A stretch of 64,000 nt of DNA from Deltaproteobacteria bacterium RIFCSPHIGHO2_02_FULL_40_28 (GTDB taxonomy: Bacteria > UBA10199 > 2-12-FULL-40-28): positions 1 through 64,000 of the forward strand of contig MGRJ01000027.1 in the NCBI GenBank assembly GCA_001798135.1, in the 5' to 3' direction. Within the stretch, counting starts at the first letter, position 1. Each line of letters starts with the position of its first letter. Shown one piece after another: positions 31,835 through 41,571 of this stretch. The notes below the pieces were generated by a model, which saw nothing but the letters and a program-made list of their open reading frames with translations, was not told where the DNA came from and searched no databases. Made by a program: the position numbers and the translations under genes.

Positions 31835-34021
31835 ATGAAGTTTTTTTTATTTATGTTTGTTTTGGCTTTTTTTTCAACCCAGGCCCTGGGGGCCCCAACT
31901 GTTGTCAATCGTCCCCCCACGGCTTCTGCACAGAATGTAGTGACCAACGAGGATACAAGCTTGGCTATTGCTCTTTCTGGTAGCGATCCAGAAGGGGCAG
32001 CTCTAACCTATGCCATTGTAGCCTCTCCCGGCAAGGGCTCGCTTTCCTGCTTGGGTAATCTTTGCAATTACGTACCAGTAACCAATATCAATGGTTATGA
32101 TTTTTTTACCTTCAATGTGAGTGATGGATCTTTAACCTCTCGTAACGCCCGCGTTGGCATTACCATCACTGTCATCAATGATTCCCCCACAGTTGAATCC
32201 ACTGTCCTCAAGTTGAGCGGGACTGGCAGTACAACCCTTGTTGGAAGTGATGTAGAGGGTTCTGATCTCACCTTTCGCATTGTGGAAGAACCAACCTCCG
32301 GCGAAGCCAAAATTATTGGAAATCGCTTGGTCTATCAAACTGACGATCTTTTTTCTGGCGAAGATTTCATTTCTTTTGTTGCAAGTGATGGACAGGATGA
32401 GTCTGCCCCGGGAAGTGTAGATGTGACAGCCGTGGGCTCTGATGTTGTTGTATCCCTGGACGCAAATTATTTAGAATCGATTCCCGAAGTAACGACAAGC
32501 GTGTTGGATGACAAAACAGTGGTGACCATGGCATCCCATGATTGTTATGCGCTGATGAGCTCCCCCCTCATTGTGCCCCTTCAAAATGGAGATGAGGTTG
32601 TTGTGGGAACCCTTCACTCTCTTTGCCAAGGCGATGTTGATGTAGAAAACTATACCTTCTTCATCAATACCAGCAATGGGCAGGCTTATCGCCCGATCTC
32701 CGAGCGTGAACAAGATCTTCAACCCGATGCCCAAGGATTATTAAGGTATGTGGCCCCCTTAGGCATGTTGGTTGAGCCTCTGATGGCTACTAACATTGCA
32801 GCAGAGGATGAAGACGCCCCCACCGGCGGGTTGATGGTGTATCAAGATGGAGTGGCACGCTACATCAATCCCTTCAAAGGGCGGCTGGTACCTGAGGTTT
32901 TGGTGGTGGATGGGATGATCCTCGCCTCAACAGAAAATAATGATCAGCCCACCTGTCAGAATGGTGCAAAGATTGATGCCGAAAATTGTGGTGTATGGGG
33001 CATGATTGACCCCAATATGGGGGAGATGATTGATAGTTCCATTGGCAACACACTCTATGAAACCTCTTATACCGCGGCCCAAACTCAGTTGGTTGTTACC
33101 GATAGCGATGGTGACAACCAAAAAAGTCTCCTCGTATGGGGAACTGGTCTCGGAGGAAATAATTGGGACACTACTTCGGATGTTGGTGGGGCCTGTTCTG
33201 TCTTCGCCATGAACAAAAAGGGTTTTATGGAGGCTGCCTACAACCAAGACCTTATCAATTTCGATTTTTTTGCCGATGATTTTAGCCTGGGGGGTAAAAC
33301 CTTTGACCCTGGCGATGCAGGCTGTGTGGCTAGCAGCACCACAGATAAAGATGCCTTTTTAGGGGAGATGACAATTGGTTTTAATCCTGAAACCGGTCAC
33401 CCAACGTTTTGGGGCAAGATGACCGAACCCGATGTTGATGGGAGTGCTGCTACCAAAATCATTCAATTCGACGAGAGTCTGGATGTTGTATGTGAAGCAG
33501 AAATCAGTGCGGGGTCTGAACGTAACCCCTTTAATACAAACGCAGGGGTTGTGGTTGCCTCTGATGGAACTGTTTATGTGAGTGCTACCTATCGTGATGC
33601 CAGTGGCGTTGAACGTACGAGCCTTCTGGCCATTGATTTAACGGATTGTGCGGTGACTCCCTTGCTAGAACTAAATGCCGCAGCCATTGGTGGCTCTTTT
33701 GGTGATGTGACCTTAGCCATGAATGGCAATGAAGAAACCCTGCTTTTAGCCTCTGTTGCTGGTTCTCTTTATGTTTACAACGCAACTACTGGTGAATATA
33801 CAACTCATACCTTGGGCTCACCAAGTTCTGACCCTGTGATTGCCGCCCCCGTTCTTGATAGTTTGGGTCATGTGATTGTTATGAGCACCAACAACGTTAT
33901 GACTATTTTTGGTGACTTAGGAGAGATTGCCCTGGGAGACCTGTCTTATGGCAGTCATTTCTGGCCACGCCCTGGCAAAGACAATTTTGGTTCGGCAACC
34001 ATAACCATGGTTGGTAATTAG
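31835..34021 (+). CDS. secreted surface protein with cadherin-like tandem domains
   Basis: The 728-residue product has a clear signal peptide (MKFFLFMFVLAFFSTQALGA). A domain of the bacterial cadherin-like tandem type follows (about 27-115: NRPPTASAQNVVTNEDTSLAIALSGSDPEGAALTYAI, then GYDFFTFNVSDG), with a second related domain (about 120-205: GSDVEGSDLTFRIV, GEDFISFVASDGQD). The last 500 residues are beta-rich, with repeated LVVTDSDGDNQKSLLVWGTG and VVASDGTVYVSATY units suggestive of a beta-propeller. Function is probably adhesion or ligand binding at the cell surface. Its stop overlaps the convergent epimerase stop by 4 bp. Confidence 0.8.
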   Translation: MKFFLFMFVLAFFSTQALGAPTVVNRPPTASAQNVVTNEDTSLAIALSGSDPEGAALTYAIVASPGKGSLSCLGNLCNYVPVTNINGYDFFTFNVSDGSLTSRNARVGITITVINDSPTVESTVLKLSGTGSTTLVGSDVEGSDLTFRIVEEPTSGEAKIIGNRLVYQTDDLFSGEDFISFVASDGQDESAPGSVDVTAVGSDVVVSLDANYLESIPEVTTSVLDDKTVVTMASHDCYALMSSPLIVPLQNGDEVVVGTLHSLCQGDVDVENYTFFINTSNGQAYRPISEREQDLQPDAQGLLRYVAPLGMLVEPLMATNIAAEDEDAPTGGLMVYQDGVARYINPFKGRLVPEVLVVDGMILASTENNDQPTCQNGAKIDAENCGVWGMIDPNMGEMIDSSIGNTLYETSYTAAQTQLVVTDSDGDNQKSLLVWGTGLGGNNWDTTSDVGGACSVFAMNKKGFMEAAYNQDLINFDFFADDFSLGGKTFDPGDAGCVASSTTDKDAFLGEMTIGFNPETGHPTFWGKMTEPDVDGSAATKIIQFDESLDVVCEAEISAGSERNPFNTNAGVVVASDGTVYVSATYRDASGVERTSLLAIDLTDCAVTPLLELNAAAIGGSFGDVTLAMNGNEETLLLASVAGSLYVYNATTGEYTTHTLGSPSSDPVIAAPVLDSLGHVIVMSTNNVMTIFGDLGEIALGDLSYGSHFWPRPGKDNFGSATITMVGN

Positions 34022-34431
34022 GCGTCGGCTGTTTCTGAAAGTTCGATTAAGACCCCACCCGTGGATTGAGGATGAATAAAGGCAATACGCTTACCATGCG
34101 CGCCAATTCTAGGTTTCTCGTCAATGAGGCTTACCCCTTGTTGCTTTAATAATTCTAAGTGCTTATCAAGATTTGCAACTGAGAGACAAAGATGGTGCAA
34201 CCCTCCCTTGGGATTTTTTTCCAAAAATTTGGCAATGGGACTGTCGGGAGATGTGGGAAAAAGAAGCTCGAGATTGGTGTCTCCCACGCCAAAAAAAGCA
34301 GCACGTACTTTTTGATCGGCCACGGTTTCGATGTGTTCTGGGTCTTTGCCAAGCAAGGTTTTATACAACTGAATTCCTTCGTCTAAGTTGGAAACCGCAA
34401 TGGCTACATGATCTACCTTTTTAAAAGTCAT
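34018..34431 (-). CDS. mce: methylmalonyl-CoA epimerase
   Basis: This 137-residue vicinal-oxygen-chelate protein starts MTFKKVDHVAIAVSNLDEGIQLY. His9 of DHVAIAV, the Glu in NLELLFP, His85-like in GGLHHLCLSV and the final VLIELSE supply the metal ligands. It interconverts (R)- and (S)-methylmalonyl-CoA, or ethylmalonyl-CoA epimers in the EMC pathway. I chose the ATG at 34431 because the frame upstream runs into the tRNA-Pro gene. Proximity to mcl-mcd-mch supports the role. Confidence 0.93.
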   Translation of the reverse strand: MTFKKVDHVAIAVSNLDEGIQLYKTLLGKDPEHIETVADQKVRAAFFGVGDTNLELLFPTSPDSPIAKFLEKNPKGGLHHLCLSVANLDKHLELLKQQGVSLIDEKPRIGAHGKRIAFIHPQSTGGVLIELSETADA

Positions 34432-34444
34432 ATTTTTCCTTATG

Positions 34445-34519
34445 TCGGGGCGACAGGATTCGAACCTGCGACTTCCTGCTCCCAAAGCAGGCGCTCTAGC
34501 CGGGCTGAGCTACGCCCCG
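34445..34519 (-). tRNA. tRNA-Pro (anticodon TGG)
   Basis: On the minus strand the acceptor CGGGGCG pairs with CGCCCCG. The anticodon stem CTGC/GCAG holds the loop TTTGGGA with anticodon TGG, and the T-arm contains GGTTCGAATCC. The CCA is not encoded. It lies 13 bp upstream of the epimerase start on the same strand, so both may share a transcript. Confidence 0.95.
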
Positions 34520-34545
34520 AGTTTTTTATGCTATTTGCTTGAGGT

Positions 34546-37500
34546 TTATTTGTAAAGAAGTTCCCGCCACAGTTGGGTGGGTTTGAAGCGAACCTTTTTT
34601 TCGTATTTTTCAACAAGGTAGTAAAGCCAATCCAAATCGTTTGCTAGGCCTAGTTCAACAGCCTTTTGTTCTAATTCATCCTCGGTGTGAGGTGCAGAAA
34701 AATAATAAGTAAGCCATACACTGCGTCCTTCATGCACAAATCCGGCTCCCTGTGCATAGCGGGGTTCATCTTTAATAAGTGAAGCTGATAACATCATGAG
34801 AACTATTTTTTGCACAGCTGTGAGTTGATTGGGGATGCGATTCATGGCCACCACAGTACTGGCTATTTCTGGTGCAGCAAAGCTAGTCCCCGCAGTACCA
34901 GCAAAAAGGCCTCCAGTGGTAGAAAGAGTTGGTTTAAAATAATGGGAGCCTCGTGAAGAATAGTCTGCAGTAGAATTGGGAAGAGTTTTACGAATTTCTC
35001 TCGTTGCCCCTACAATACAGAGAGGTGGCGAATAAGCACTTAAAATATTTAATTGATTAAGAGCCGAAGCTGACATTTTACCTCCTTCATTACCGGCAGA
35101 AACTATAACAACCACTCCTTGTTGATTGAGGTTTTCTAGAAGTTCTTGAAGGTGTGGGTTTATATTTTGTTTTACATTTTTTGGGGAAGTAAGGCGGGTA
35201 CTATAAGCAGCTAAAGAGATGCTCACTGTTTTTATTTTTGAAAAATCCAAACTAGAAAGTGTGGAATACATTGCATCTTCAAAATCAAAACCCGCACTTA
35301 ATTGTACAAATGTAGATTCTACATTATTTTTTTCATAAACAGCTTCCATCAGGGAAACATGATTTAAGCCATCGGGTTTTTCTTGTTCAATATAATACAC
35401 CTCTGGAGAAGAAGATGCTTTTTCATAAAATCGTGTAGGAAGGCCTGTTGCACTTTCAAGCCAGATAAACTCTTTGCCAACAGGCCACCCCTCTTCTATT
35501 ATTATTTTGCGATCGAAGACATTGAGTGCAGAATTATTTTGATAAAATTGATCACGTGTTTCTAAAGCAAATTGAAGATCGGTTGTAGGGTCCATTTGCC
35601 AACGCAGAGCTAACAGAGAAGTTTTTATGTAGCTTGAGGTGGTATTTTGAATACAGCTATCAATAAAGGCTAATAATTTATCTTTTTTGGCTTGTTCTTC
35701 TTCTGGGCTTTGGGGATCCATCACAATGGCAAGGGCATCAGAGAGGGCGTTAAAAAAATTATATTTAATTTTTTGCATCCCCCTTTTAAAATAATTTTCG
35801 TAATCATTACCTAACATGAGTGCATAGGCGGGGGTAGAACCTTCCTTGAAAAAAGAATCGAGTTGCCTAAATAAGCTATCAAGATTTTCAAAATTGACAA
35901 ATACACTTGATAATTTTGATCGAATGATACTTTGAGAGTCAGAATTTAAGGAAAGGCTATTCAGGTAAGTATTTATTTTATTTTCCCCTATGAGACCGCA
36001 TAATCTGGCTACTGCTCCTGGAGAACTTTCATTGCTAACTTCGGGAGCAGTTTTTTCTAAAATGGTTCCAAATTTTGCTCTTGTTGAGGAATCGTAAGTT
36101 TCTAATTTGTAGGTAGCTAATAAAACAAGATCAAAATTATATGCGGGGATGCGCATGTTTTGATTAAGGGCTACAAGGAGTTCATCAGTTGGAATAGTGG
36201 CCAATATTTGATCGATAACAGGTTTGATGGATTCAATTTGATAAGTGGCATCGTGATAAATATTTGCCTGCATCGTTAAATGAAGTGTTGTAGCAACAAT
36301 CTCAAGTATTTCATTGAAACTGGTTCCAATTTTTTCATGGTATTTTACTGCAAAGGGTAAAAGCTTCATTTGGGCTTCCCAAGAGGCTTCTGGGAGTGTG
36401 CCGCTTTTGTGTTTTATTAAATCTGAAAAACTAATTTGAGTGCTGTTTTGAAGCAGATTGGCCATGGCCTCGGCTGCCCAAGAAATATCTAGGTGTTCTG
36501 AAAATTGGAGGAGAAAACTCATGCTTTGTTCTTTTGGAAGATCACCCATTACTTTCATAATTCTGTCAAAGCCCTCTGGTTTTTCTGGAGGAAACAATAA
36601 AAAGAAAGTGTGAAATATTTTTTCGTTTAAAAACGGATCTGCTAAAATAGCGCGCAAATTTTCTTCACTCTCTGACGTCATTCCCCATCCGGCAAGGGTC
36701 ATGATATCTTGATCAAGTGGTGAGAAGGCTTGAAGAAAAGATATCATTTCTTCTTGGGTAACCTCCATTTGGGGAAGGGCACTTCCAACCATAAATAAAC
36801 TTTGTGAACGCTGGGGATCATCTACATGTTTTAAAAGGAGGACTTTTATTTTTTCTAATTTTTTGGAATCGTTTTGTTTGGAATCCAGTATTTTTTGAAT
36901 ACGAATTTGAACCCCAAGCTCGCTATTACTTAAATACAGTTTTACTCCCAAAGGATATTTATGAAGCAGGGCTTGGGCTGGATCTCGAGTTATATCCATG
37001 TTGTATCTTGGATTAAAAAGTTGGATGAGCCCTTGAAAAGGGTAATCATCAGCCAAATCATCCAAGCTACTGCCCAGGTAAGCATTGCGATAGGCTATTT
37101 TTGTTAAACTTCTTGGCATGCCATCAGCTGAAATCATGGGTATAAAAGGGTTTTGTTTTAAAAATTTTCTGAATCGGGGAGCAATTTGAAGATGATGTTT
37201 TTGCATCACCCTTTCGTAAATAGTTTTTTCAGAGGCCTCCATTTCCATTTCAAACAGTTCTGTAAAACTCAGTTCACCATTTTGATTAGTATCGGCTAAA
37301 ACAAATTTTTCCCATGAGAGACCCATTTTTTGAGCTTCCTTTTCAAACCAGGCAAGGGGAATCCCTTTACTTTCTTTAACTGATGTTCTTGGTGTATGTT
37401 CTCTTGTTTTTGTTATGGCAGCTTCACTTATTTCATAATAAAATTCGGGATGAGAGTAGAATTCACTTTCAGACAAAATAAATTCACAGCTTTCTAAAAA

Positions 37501-39318
37501 AGATTGTTCTGCTTGATAAGGTTCAAAACTAATTTCATCATCTGATAATTTTTTAGGAGGTTTTACTCCCGCCTGTTGGGCAAACAAAAGATAACGTTCC
37601 AGTTGGGTTTGTCTATTGACTCGATTAATTTTTTCTTCATCAAAAATAAAACTTAATGTGGCTAAAACTTCATTTGAAAACATATCTTTTTCAATAGAAG
37701 TTCTTGTTATGATAGTACCTTGTGCTTGTACAATCAGTGCATCATCGCTAGTGGCGTTTGTTTGCAGATGTGGGATATTTAATTTTTCTAAAATGGATAA
37801 AATGGCATCTTGTAAGCTTTGAAACTTTTGGAGCGGTCCAAAAAGGAGGCTGTACAGGTAAATAAATATTTGAGCAGGATGATCAGATTGAGCAATGGCA
37901 TCTATAATGGCTTGTTCTGCATTGTACCCCCCGGTAATGGCCTCTGGTGTGCTACTTAAGGCTGATGTAATTTGAAGGGTTTCTGTAAATTGATCAAAAG
38001 TTTTTTTGTCCATGGATAATCCAGGACCAAAAACTTCTGTTAATAATTTTTTCCCTTCATCAGTTTTTTTAAGGGGCGAAAGAAATTTTTCATCAAACCC
38101 GATAATATCAAGTACAAAAGGCAAGTCTGTAATTTGAGGATAGTAATCAACGTTTAATGCCTGGTTTTCTGTAAGAGTGATAGACTCTTTGGGATAGTAT
38201 GCAATGATTGTGTAGCTAGCCAGCTTTTGACTAGGTGAGGCTACTCCACGATAGGTATGCACTGTTTTTTCTTTTCCTAAGATATAAAGGTTCTTATTGG
38301 CTTTGAAGTAGTTTTTTAATTCAATAATTTTATAACCCCCGGCTTCTATCAGCAGATTTACTTTTTCTCTCACTTGACCGAAGTGGGTAGAGGAGTTTTG
38401 AGGATCGTAACTAAACAGAGCGCTGACTAAACTTGCTGAAAGCCCTTTTTTGTATAATTGAGGAGTCCATTTTGCTTGGAGGCCAGATAGCCCTTCCTCA
38501 ACATGAGAGTGTACTGTAGTTAAATCAATGTAAAAATTAAAAAGGGTGTCTTCAATGAGAGAGGGACTTGGATTTTCTGGCCAGTCGCTAGCCCAATCTG
38601 GAAGCAATACTCCTTCTGTTGAAGGATTAAAATGATCTCTTGTTTCTTTTTCTCCAGCAGTTTTTAGATTGTCAATGATTTGAATGAGTGGGCTAAAATC
38701 AATTTCTTTTTTTTGTTTATCATACAATAAAATGTCATGGAAATAATTTGTTTCTGATTTTTCCACTTCATTTAATACGCGGATTACTTGAAGAAGCATT
38801 TCCTGTGGAGAATAATTCATTAAGTTTCCATAGTAGGCAACAAGGGGGTAGAGCGTTCGATAAGAGGTGGAGATGAAAAATCGGGCTTGCTTTGGTTGAT
38901 CTATATCCGAAGAAAATATTTCAGATTTATAGGCATTACCTTGTTGAAGTTGTTCCAGGGCATATTGCAACTCGTTTCCTAAATCAGCAAAAATATTTCC
39001 TGTTATTTCAGCATGAGGCAGAAAATCACGTTTAACCACGGTTTCAAAAACATCAGGTGGCATTAATGTTTCAGCATATTCCCAAAGTGAGGCATAAATG
39101 GCATTGTGGTTTGCTGGATATTTTTTATAGAACATCGCTAATTCATCAGAATCGAGAACCAGGTTTGCTGGAATGTTTTTGAAGTAAATATCTTCCTTTG
39201 TGTATCCAACCTCTCCTGTATTGATAGTTGTTAAAAAACTCTGAAATTCCTCGTTTTCTCTTAAATCGGGACGAAGATGATAGAATTGTTCCAAATAGAT
39301 CAGGGGTTTATTGGCCAT
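34546..39318 (-). CDS. giant protein with EF-hand and degenerate C-terminal subtilisin-like (S8) domain
   Basis: The product has 1590 residues and no signal peptide or membrane helix. A calcium-type EF-hand loop lies at 676-687 (D-T-N-Q-N-G-E-L-S-F-T-E). The C-terminal 300 residues match peptidase S8: SAGNEGG with the oxyanion Asn1410, and GTSFAAPEIAS with the nucleophile Ser1479. The His motif is reduced to DGLNHVSLM (His1320), and the expected DTG is not found; a possible equivalent is WLESATG about 40 residues upstream, with Glu for Asp. The N-terminal 1250 residues are mostly helical and unrecognised. It may be a large intracellular protease or a pseudo-protease. Confidence 0.75.
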   Translation of the reverse strand: MANKPLIYLEQFYHLRPDLRENEEFQSFLTTINTGEVGYTKEDIYFKNIPANLVLDSDELAMFYKKYPANHNAIYASLWEYAETLMPPDVFETVVKRDFLPHAEITGNIFADLGNELQYALEQLQQGNAYKSEIFSSDIDQPKQARFFISTSYRTLYPLVAYYGNLMNYSPQEMLLQVIRVLNEVEKSETNYFHDILLYDKQKKEIDFSPLIQIIDNLKTAGEKETRDHFNPSTEGVLLPDWASDWPENPSPSLIEDTLFNFYIDLTTVHSHVEEGLSGLQAKWTPQLYKKGLSASLVSALFSYDPQNSSTHFGQVREKVNLLIEAGGYKIIELKNYFKANKNLYILGKEKTVHTYRGVASPSQKLASYTIIAYYPKESITLTENQALNVDYYPQITDLPFVLDIIGFDEKFLSPLKKTDEGKKLLTEVFGPGLSMDKKTFDQFTETLQITSALSSTPEAITGGYNAEQAIIDAIAQSDHPAQIFIYLYSLLFGPLQKFQSLQDAILSILEKLNIPHLQTNATSDDALIVQAQGTIITRTSIEKDMFSNEVLATLSFIFDEEKINRVNRQTQLERYLLFAQQAGVKPPKKLSDDEISFEPYQAEQSFLESCEFILSESEFYSHPEFYYEISEAAITKTREHTPRTSVKESKGIPLAWFEKEAQKMGLSWEKFVLADTNQNGELSFTELFEMEMEASEKTIYERVMQKHHLQIAPRFRKFLKQNPFIPMISADGMPRSLTKIAYRNAYLGSSLDDLADDYPFQGLIQLFNPRYNMDITRDPAQALLHKYPLGVKLYLSNSELGVQIRIQKILDSKQNDSKKLEKIKVLLLKHVDDPQRSQSLFMVGSALPQMEVTQEEMISFLQAFSPLDQDIMTLAGWGMTSESEENLRAILADPFLNEKIFHTFFLLFPPEKPEGFDRIMKVMGDLPKEQSMSFLLQFSEHLDISWAAEAMANLLQNSTQISFSDLIKHKSGTLPEASWEAQMKLLPFAVKYHEKIGTSFNEILEIVATTLHLTMQANIYHDATYQIESIKPVIDQILATIPTDELLVALNQNMRIPAYNFDLVLLATYKLETYDSSTRAKFGTILEKTAPEVSNESSPGAVARLCGLIGENKINTYLNSLSLNSDSQSIIRSKLSSVFVNFENLDSLFRQLDSFFKEGSTPAYALMLGNDYENYFKRGMQKIKYNFFNALSDALAIVMDPQSPEEEQAKKDKLLAFIDSCIQNTTSSYIKTSLLALRWQMDPTTDLQFALETRDQFYQNNSALNVFDRKIIIEEGWPVGKEFIWLESATGLPTRFYEKASSSPEVYYIEQEKPDGLNHVSLMEAVYEKNNVESTFVQLSAGFDFEDAMYSTLSSLDFSKIKTVSISLAAYSTRLTSPKNVKQNINPHLQELLENLNQQGVVVIVSAGNEGGKMSASALNQLNILSAYSPPLCIVGATREIRKTLPNSTADYSSRGSHYFKPTLSTTGGLFAGTAGTSFAAPEIASTVVAMNRIPNQLTAVQKIVLMMLSASLIKDEPRYAQGAGFVHEGRSVWLTYYFSAPHTEDELEQKAVELGLANDLDWLYYLVEKYEKKVRFKPTQLWRELLYK

Positions 39319-39411
39319 CTCTTTTGGAAATGTAGCAAAATTAATGCCACTTTTTTTTCTCGGGTATTTTTGGTAAGATTCTGATATTATTTGTTTTTAT
39401 AAAAGGAGCAA

Positions 39412-40668
39412 ATGGGAGATTTTAACAAAAAATTGGCGCTTGTGCTTTCTGGTGGTGGTGCCAGGGGGGCCTATGAGGCTGGGGTTATTCATTATATTCG
39501 CACCAAATTAAAACCTGAGATTTCCAGAAAAAGAAATTTTGATATTGTTTGTGGTTCTTCAGTTGGCGCTATTAATACCTGTTTTGTTGCAGCAACCAGC
39601 CATGATTTGGATTATCAAGGGAAAAAAGCCTACGAACTTTGGAAAAACATGAAACAAGAATATGTTTATCAAAGGGGTATGATTGGTTTAACTAAACTAG
39701 CAGGCCGTACTGTTGCTGGAGTACTTGGAAATTTTTTTAGCAAAACAGAAAATGATGGCAAAAAAAGAAAGTATCATTTCGTAGGTTTTTTGGATCCTTC
39801 TCCACTTCCATCTTTTTTGAAGGAAGTAATTCCCTGGAAACAAATTGCTCTTAATATTCAGCATGGATTAACCAAGGCCATTAGTTTAACGGCCACCAAT
39901 ATCCACACAGGACGCATGGAGCTTTTTATCGATAAACATCCCTCGCTGATTTATAGCGGGCGCCATCGTGCTCACTTTGTTAACATCGAGGTTGCTCATG
40001 CCATGGCCTCTGCTGCCATTCCTATTTTGTTTCCCACTGTTTGTATTGGAAAAGATCATTATTGTGATGGAGGGGTACGATCCAATACCCCTATTTCACC
40101 TGCCATTCATTTGGGGACTGATAAGGCTCTTGTGATCGGGCTTCATCAAAATACGTTTTCAGCACCGGATGTGCCTGGTATGGTAACACGGTATGATACA
40201 CCTCCTACCATGGGTGAAATTATTGGTAATGTGCTTAAAATTATTTTTTTAGATCGACTTGATTATGATGTGGCCCAATTGCAAAGAATCAATGAAGTTA
40301 TTTATTGGGGCAAAAAAGTTTATGGTGATGACTTTTTAGACCGTATGAATCAACAAATGACAGCTCAAGGTGGAACCCGCGATATTGCAGCCAGGGGTTT
40401 AAAGCAGATTGAAATTTTTAATATTTATCCTAGTCGCGATATCCGTTCGATTTTTGCTGAATGTGTAACCCGTACCCAGTATTTGAAAAAGCAGCTTTCT
40501 GTTTTTGAAAAAACACTGCTTAAAATTTTGGATGTTGATTTGAGTAATGGTTTGGATTTTTTGACTTTTATTCTTTTCGTTCCAGAATTTTTACAACAAT
40601 TATTAGAACTGGGATTTGAAGATGCCAGGTCTAGTCATGCCGAGTTAGAAAGATTCTTCCTTGAATAA
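39412..40668 (+). CDS. patatin-like phospholipase
   Basis: The 418-residue product has all patatin elements: the oxyanion loop SGGGARGAYEAG (13-24), the nucleophile elbow G48-S-S50-V-G52, and D219-G-G completing the Ser/Asp dyad. Such enzymes hydrolyse phospholipids or other lipid esters. In the C-terminal half a hydrophobic amphipathic tail (FLTFILFVPEFLQQLLELGF) may bind membranes. An AAAGGAG ribosome site precedes the ATG. It is divergent from the 1590-residue protein and convergent with the response regulator gene, with a 24-bp overlap. Confidence 0.9.
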   Translation: MGDFNKKLALVLSGGGARGAYEAGVIHYIRTKLKPEISRKRNFDIVCGSSVGAINTCFVAATSHDLDYQGKKAYELWKNMKQEYVYQRGMIGLTKLAGRTVAGVLGNFFSKTENDGKKRKYHFVGFLDPSPLPSFLKEVIPWKQIALNIQHGLTKAISLTATNIHTGRMELFIDKHPSLIYSGRHRAHFVNIEVAHAMASAAIPILFPTVCIGKDHYCDGGVRSNTPISPAIHLGTDKALVIGLHQNTFSAPDVPGMVTRYDTPPTMGEIIGNVLKIIFLDRLDYDVAQLQRINEVIYWGKKVYGDDFLDRMNQQMTAQGGTRDIAARGLKQIEIFNIYPSRDIRSIFAECVTRTQYLKKQLSVFEKTLLKILDVDLSNGLDFLTFILFVPEFLQQLLELGFEDARSSHAELERFFLE

Positions 40669-41571
40669 AAGGGGTTCTCTGGCTTCTTTTTCTGCATGAG
40701 TAAGTCTTTTAAAAATAATTTCCAAAAGAGTTTCCACTTTTTCAATATTTTGAACCAGTGGCATAATAGCGCCATTTAAACGAATAAAGACGTTTTCGTT
40801 TTTAACCATGAAGGCAGTTTTAGCTGTTTCTTGGCTAATGCGTTTCCATACCACTTCGGCCTGCAGCACATCGGTATGGGGGAGTAAAAGCATAAAGTGA
40901 TCGGATCTAATGCGTGCCAAGAGATCACTAGGACGAATATCTTTTATTAAAACCTCCGCGAGGCTAGTTAACACACGATCTCCTGCTTCAATTCCATAAC
41001 GTTCATTAATATGATGAAAACCATCCACGTTAAAAAAAGCCAAAGTAATGGGAAAGTGATATCGTTGACTTCTTTTAATTTCTTCTTTCATTCTCATTTC
41101 CAGATAACATTGGTTATAAGTTCCAGTGAGAGGGTCTTTCAAAAAAGTGGATTGACTTGCTGCCTGTGTTGAAAGTGAATCATAAACCATTTGCCACCTC
41201 TGTTGTTCTAATGTGCGTTTAACTGCCATCGTAATGATGGAAGGAATGATTTCATCAAGAGATAAATAATCAGCAGCCCCGTCTTTCATTGCTGTAACAG
41301 CTTGTTTTTCTTCTCCAGTTTTAATCATTAAAATGACGGGGATTTTGCGTTGGCTTTTAAGCTTAATTTCTCTCATGAGGATTAAGCCATTTCCCTTGGG
41401 CAGTTGATGATTAATAAGAACCACAGCAAAAGAATCTTTGGTGAGAAGGTCCACAGCAGTACTTCCATCGCCATCAAAGAGTACCTCAAATTCATATAGT
41501 GCTTCATTGAAAATAGGCCAATCTTTTGGGGATGAGCCCACAATCAAAATTTTTTCTTTGCCAAGGGACAT
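40645..41571 (-). CDS. degenerate receiver plus degenerate GGDEF protein
   Basis: The 308 residues comprise an N-terminal receiver domain (about 5-122) and a C-terminal diguanylate-cyclase-like domain (about 144-295, starting DPLTGTYNQCYLE). The phospho-acceptor Asp is replaced: LINHQLPKGNG has Asn54 where LxD is expected. The GGDEF signature is RSDHF (222-226), so neither phosphorylation nor c-di-GMP synthesis is likely; Asp183 in NVDGFHHIN is kept. The protein may bind nucleotides or partners as a sensor. AT-rich DNA upstream (41580-41743) holds its promoter and a TGTCA-(6 nt)-TGACA inverted repeat. Confidence 0.85.
   Translation of the reverse strand: MSLGKEKILIVGSSPKDWPIFNEALYEFEVLFDGDGSTAVDLLTKDSFAVVLINHQLPKGNGLILMREIKLKSQRKIPVILMIKTGEEKQAVTAMKDGAADYLSLDEIIPSIITMAVKRTLEQQRWQMVYDSLSTQAASQSTFLKDPLTGTYNQCYLEMRMKEEIKRSQRYHFPITLAFFNVDGFHHINERYGIEAGDRVLTSLAEVLIKDIRPSDLLARIRSDHFMLLLPHTDVLQAEVVWKRISQETAKTAFMVKNENVFIRLNGAIMPLVQNIEKVETLLEIIFKRLTHAEKEAREPLLFKEESF

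Noticed and set aside
32095-33785. Several antisense frames of 66-106 codons within the surface-protein gene
   Set aside because: All are shadows of a long, well-formed coding region and show no start signals or motifs.
34432-34485. Longer start for methylmalonyl-CoA epimerase
   Set aside because: The extra codons fall within the tRNA-Pro gene; the family starts at the ATG 34431.
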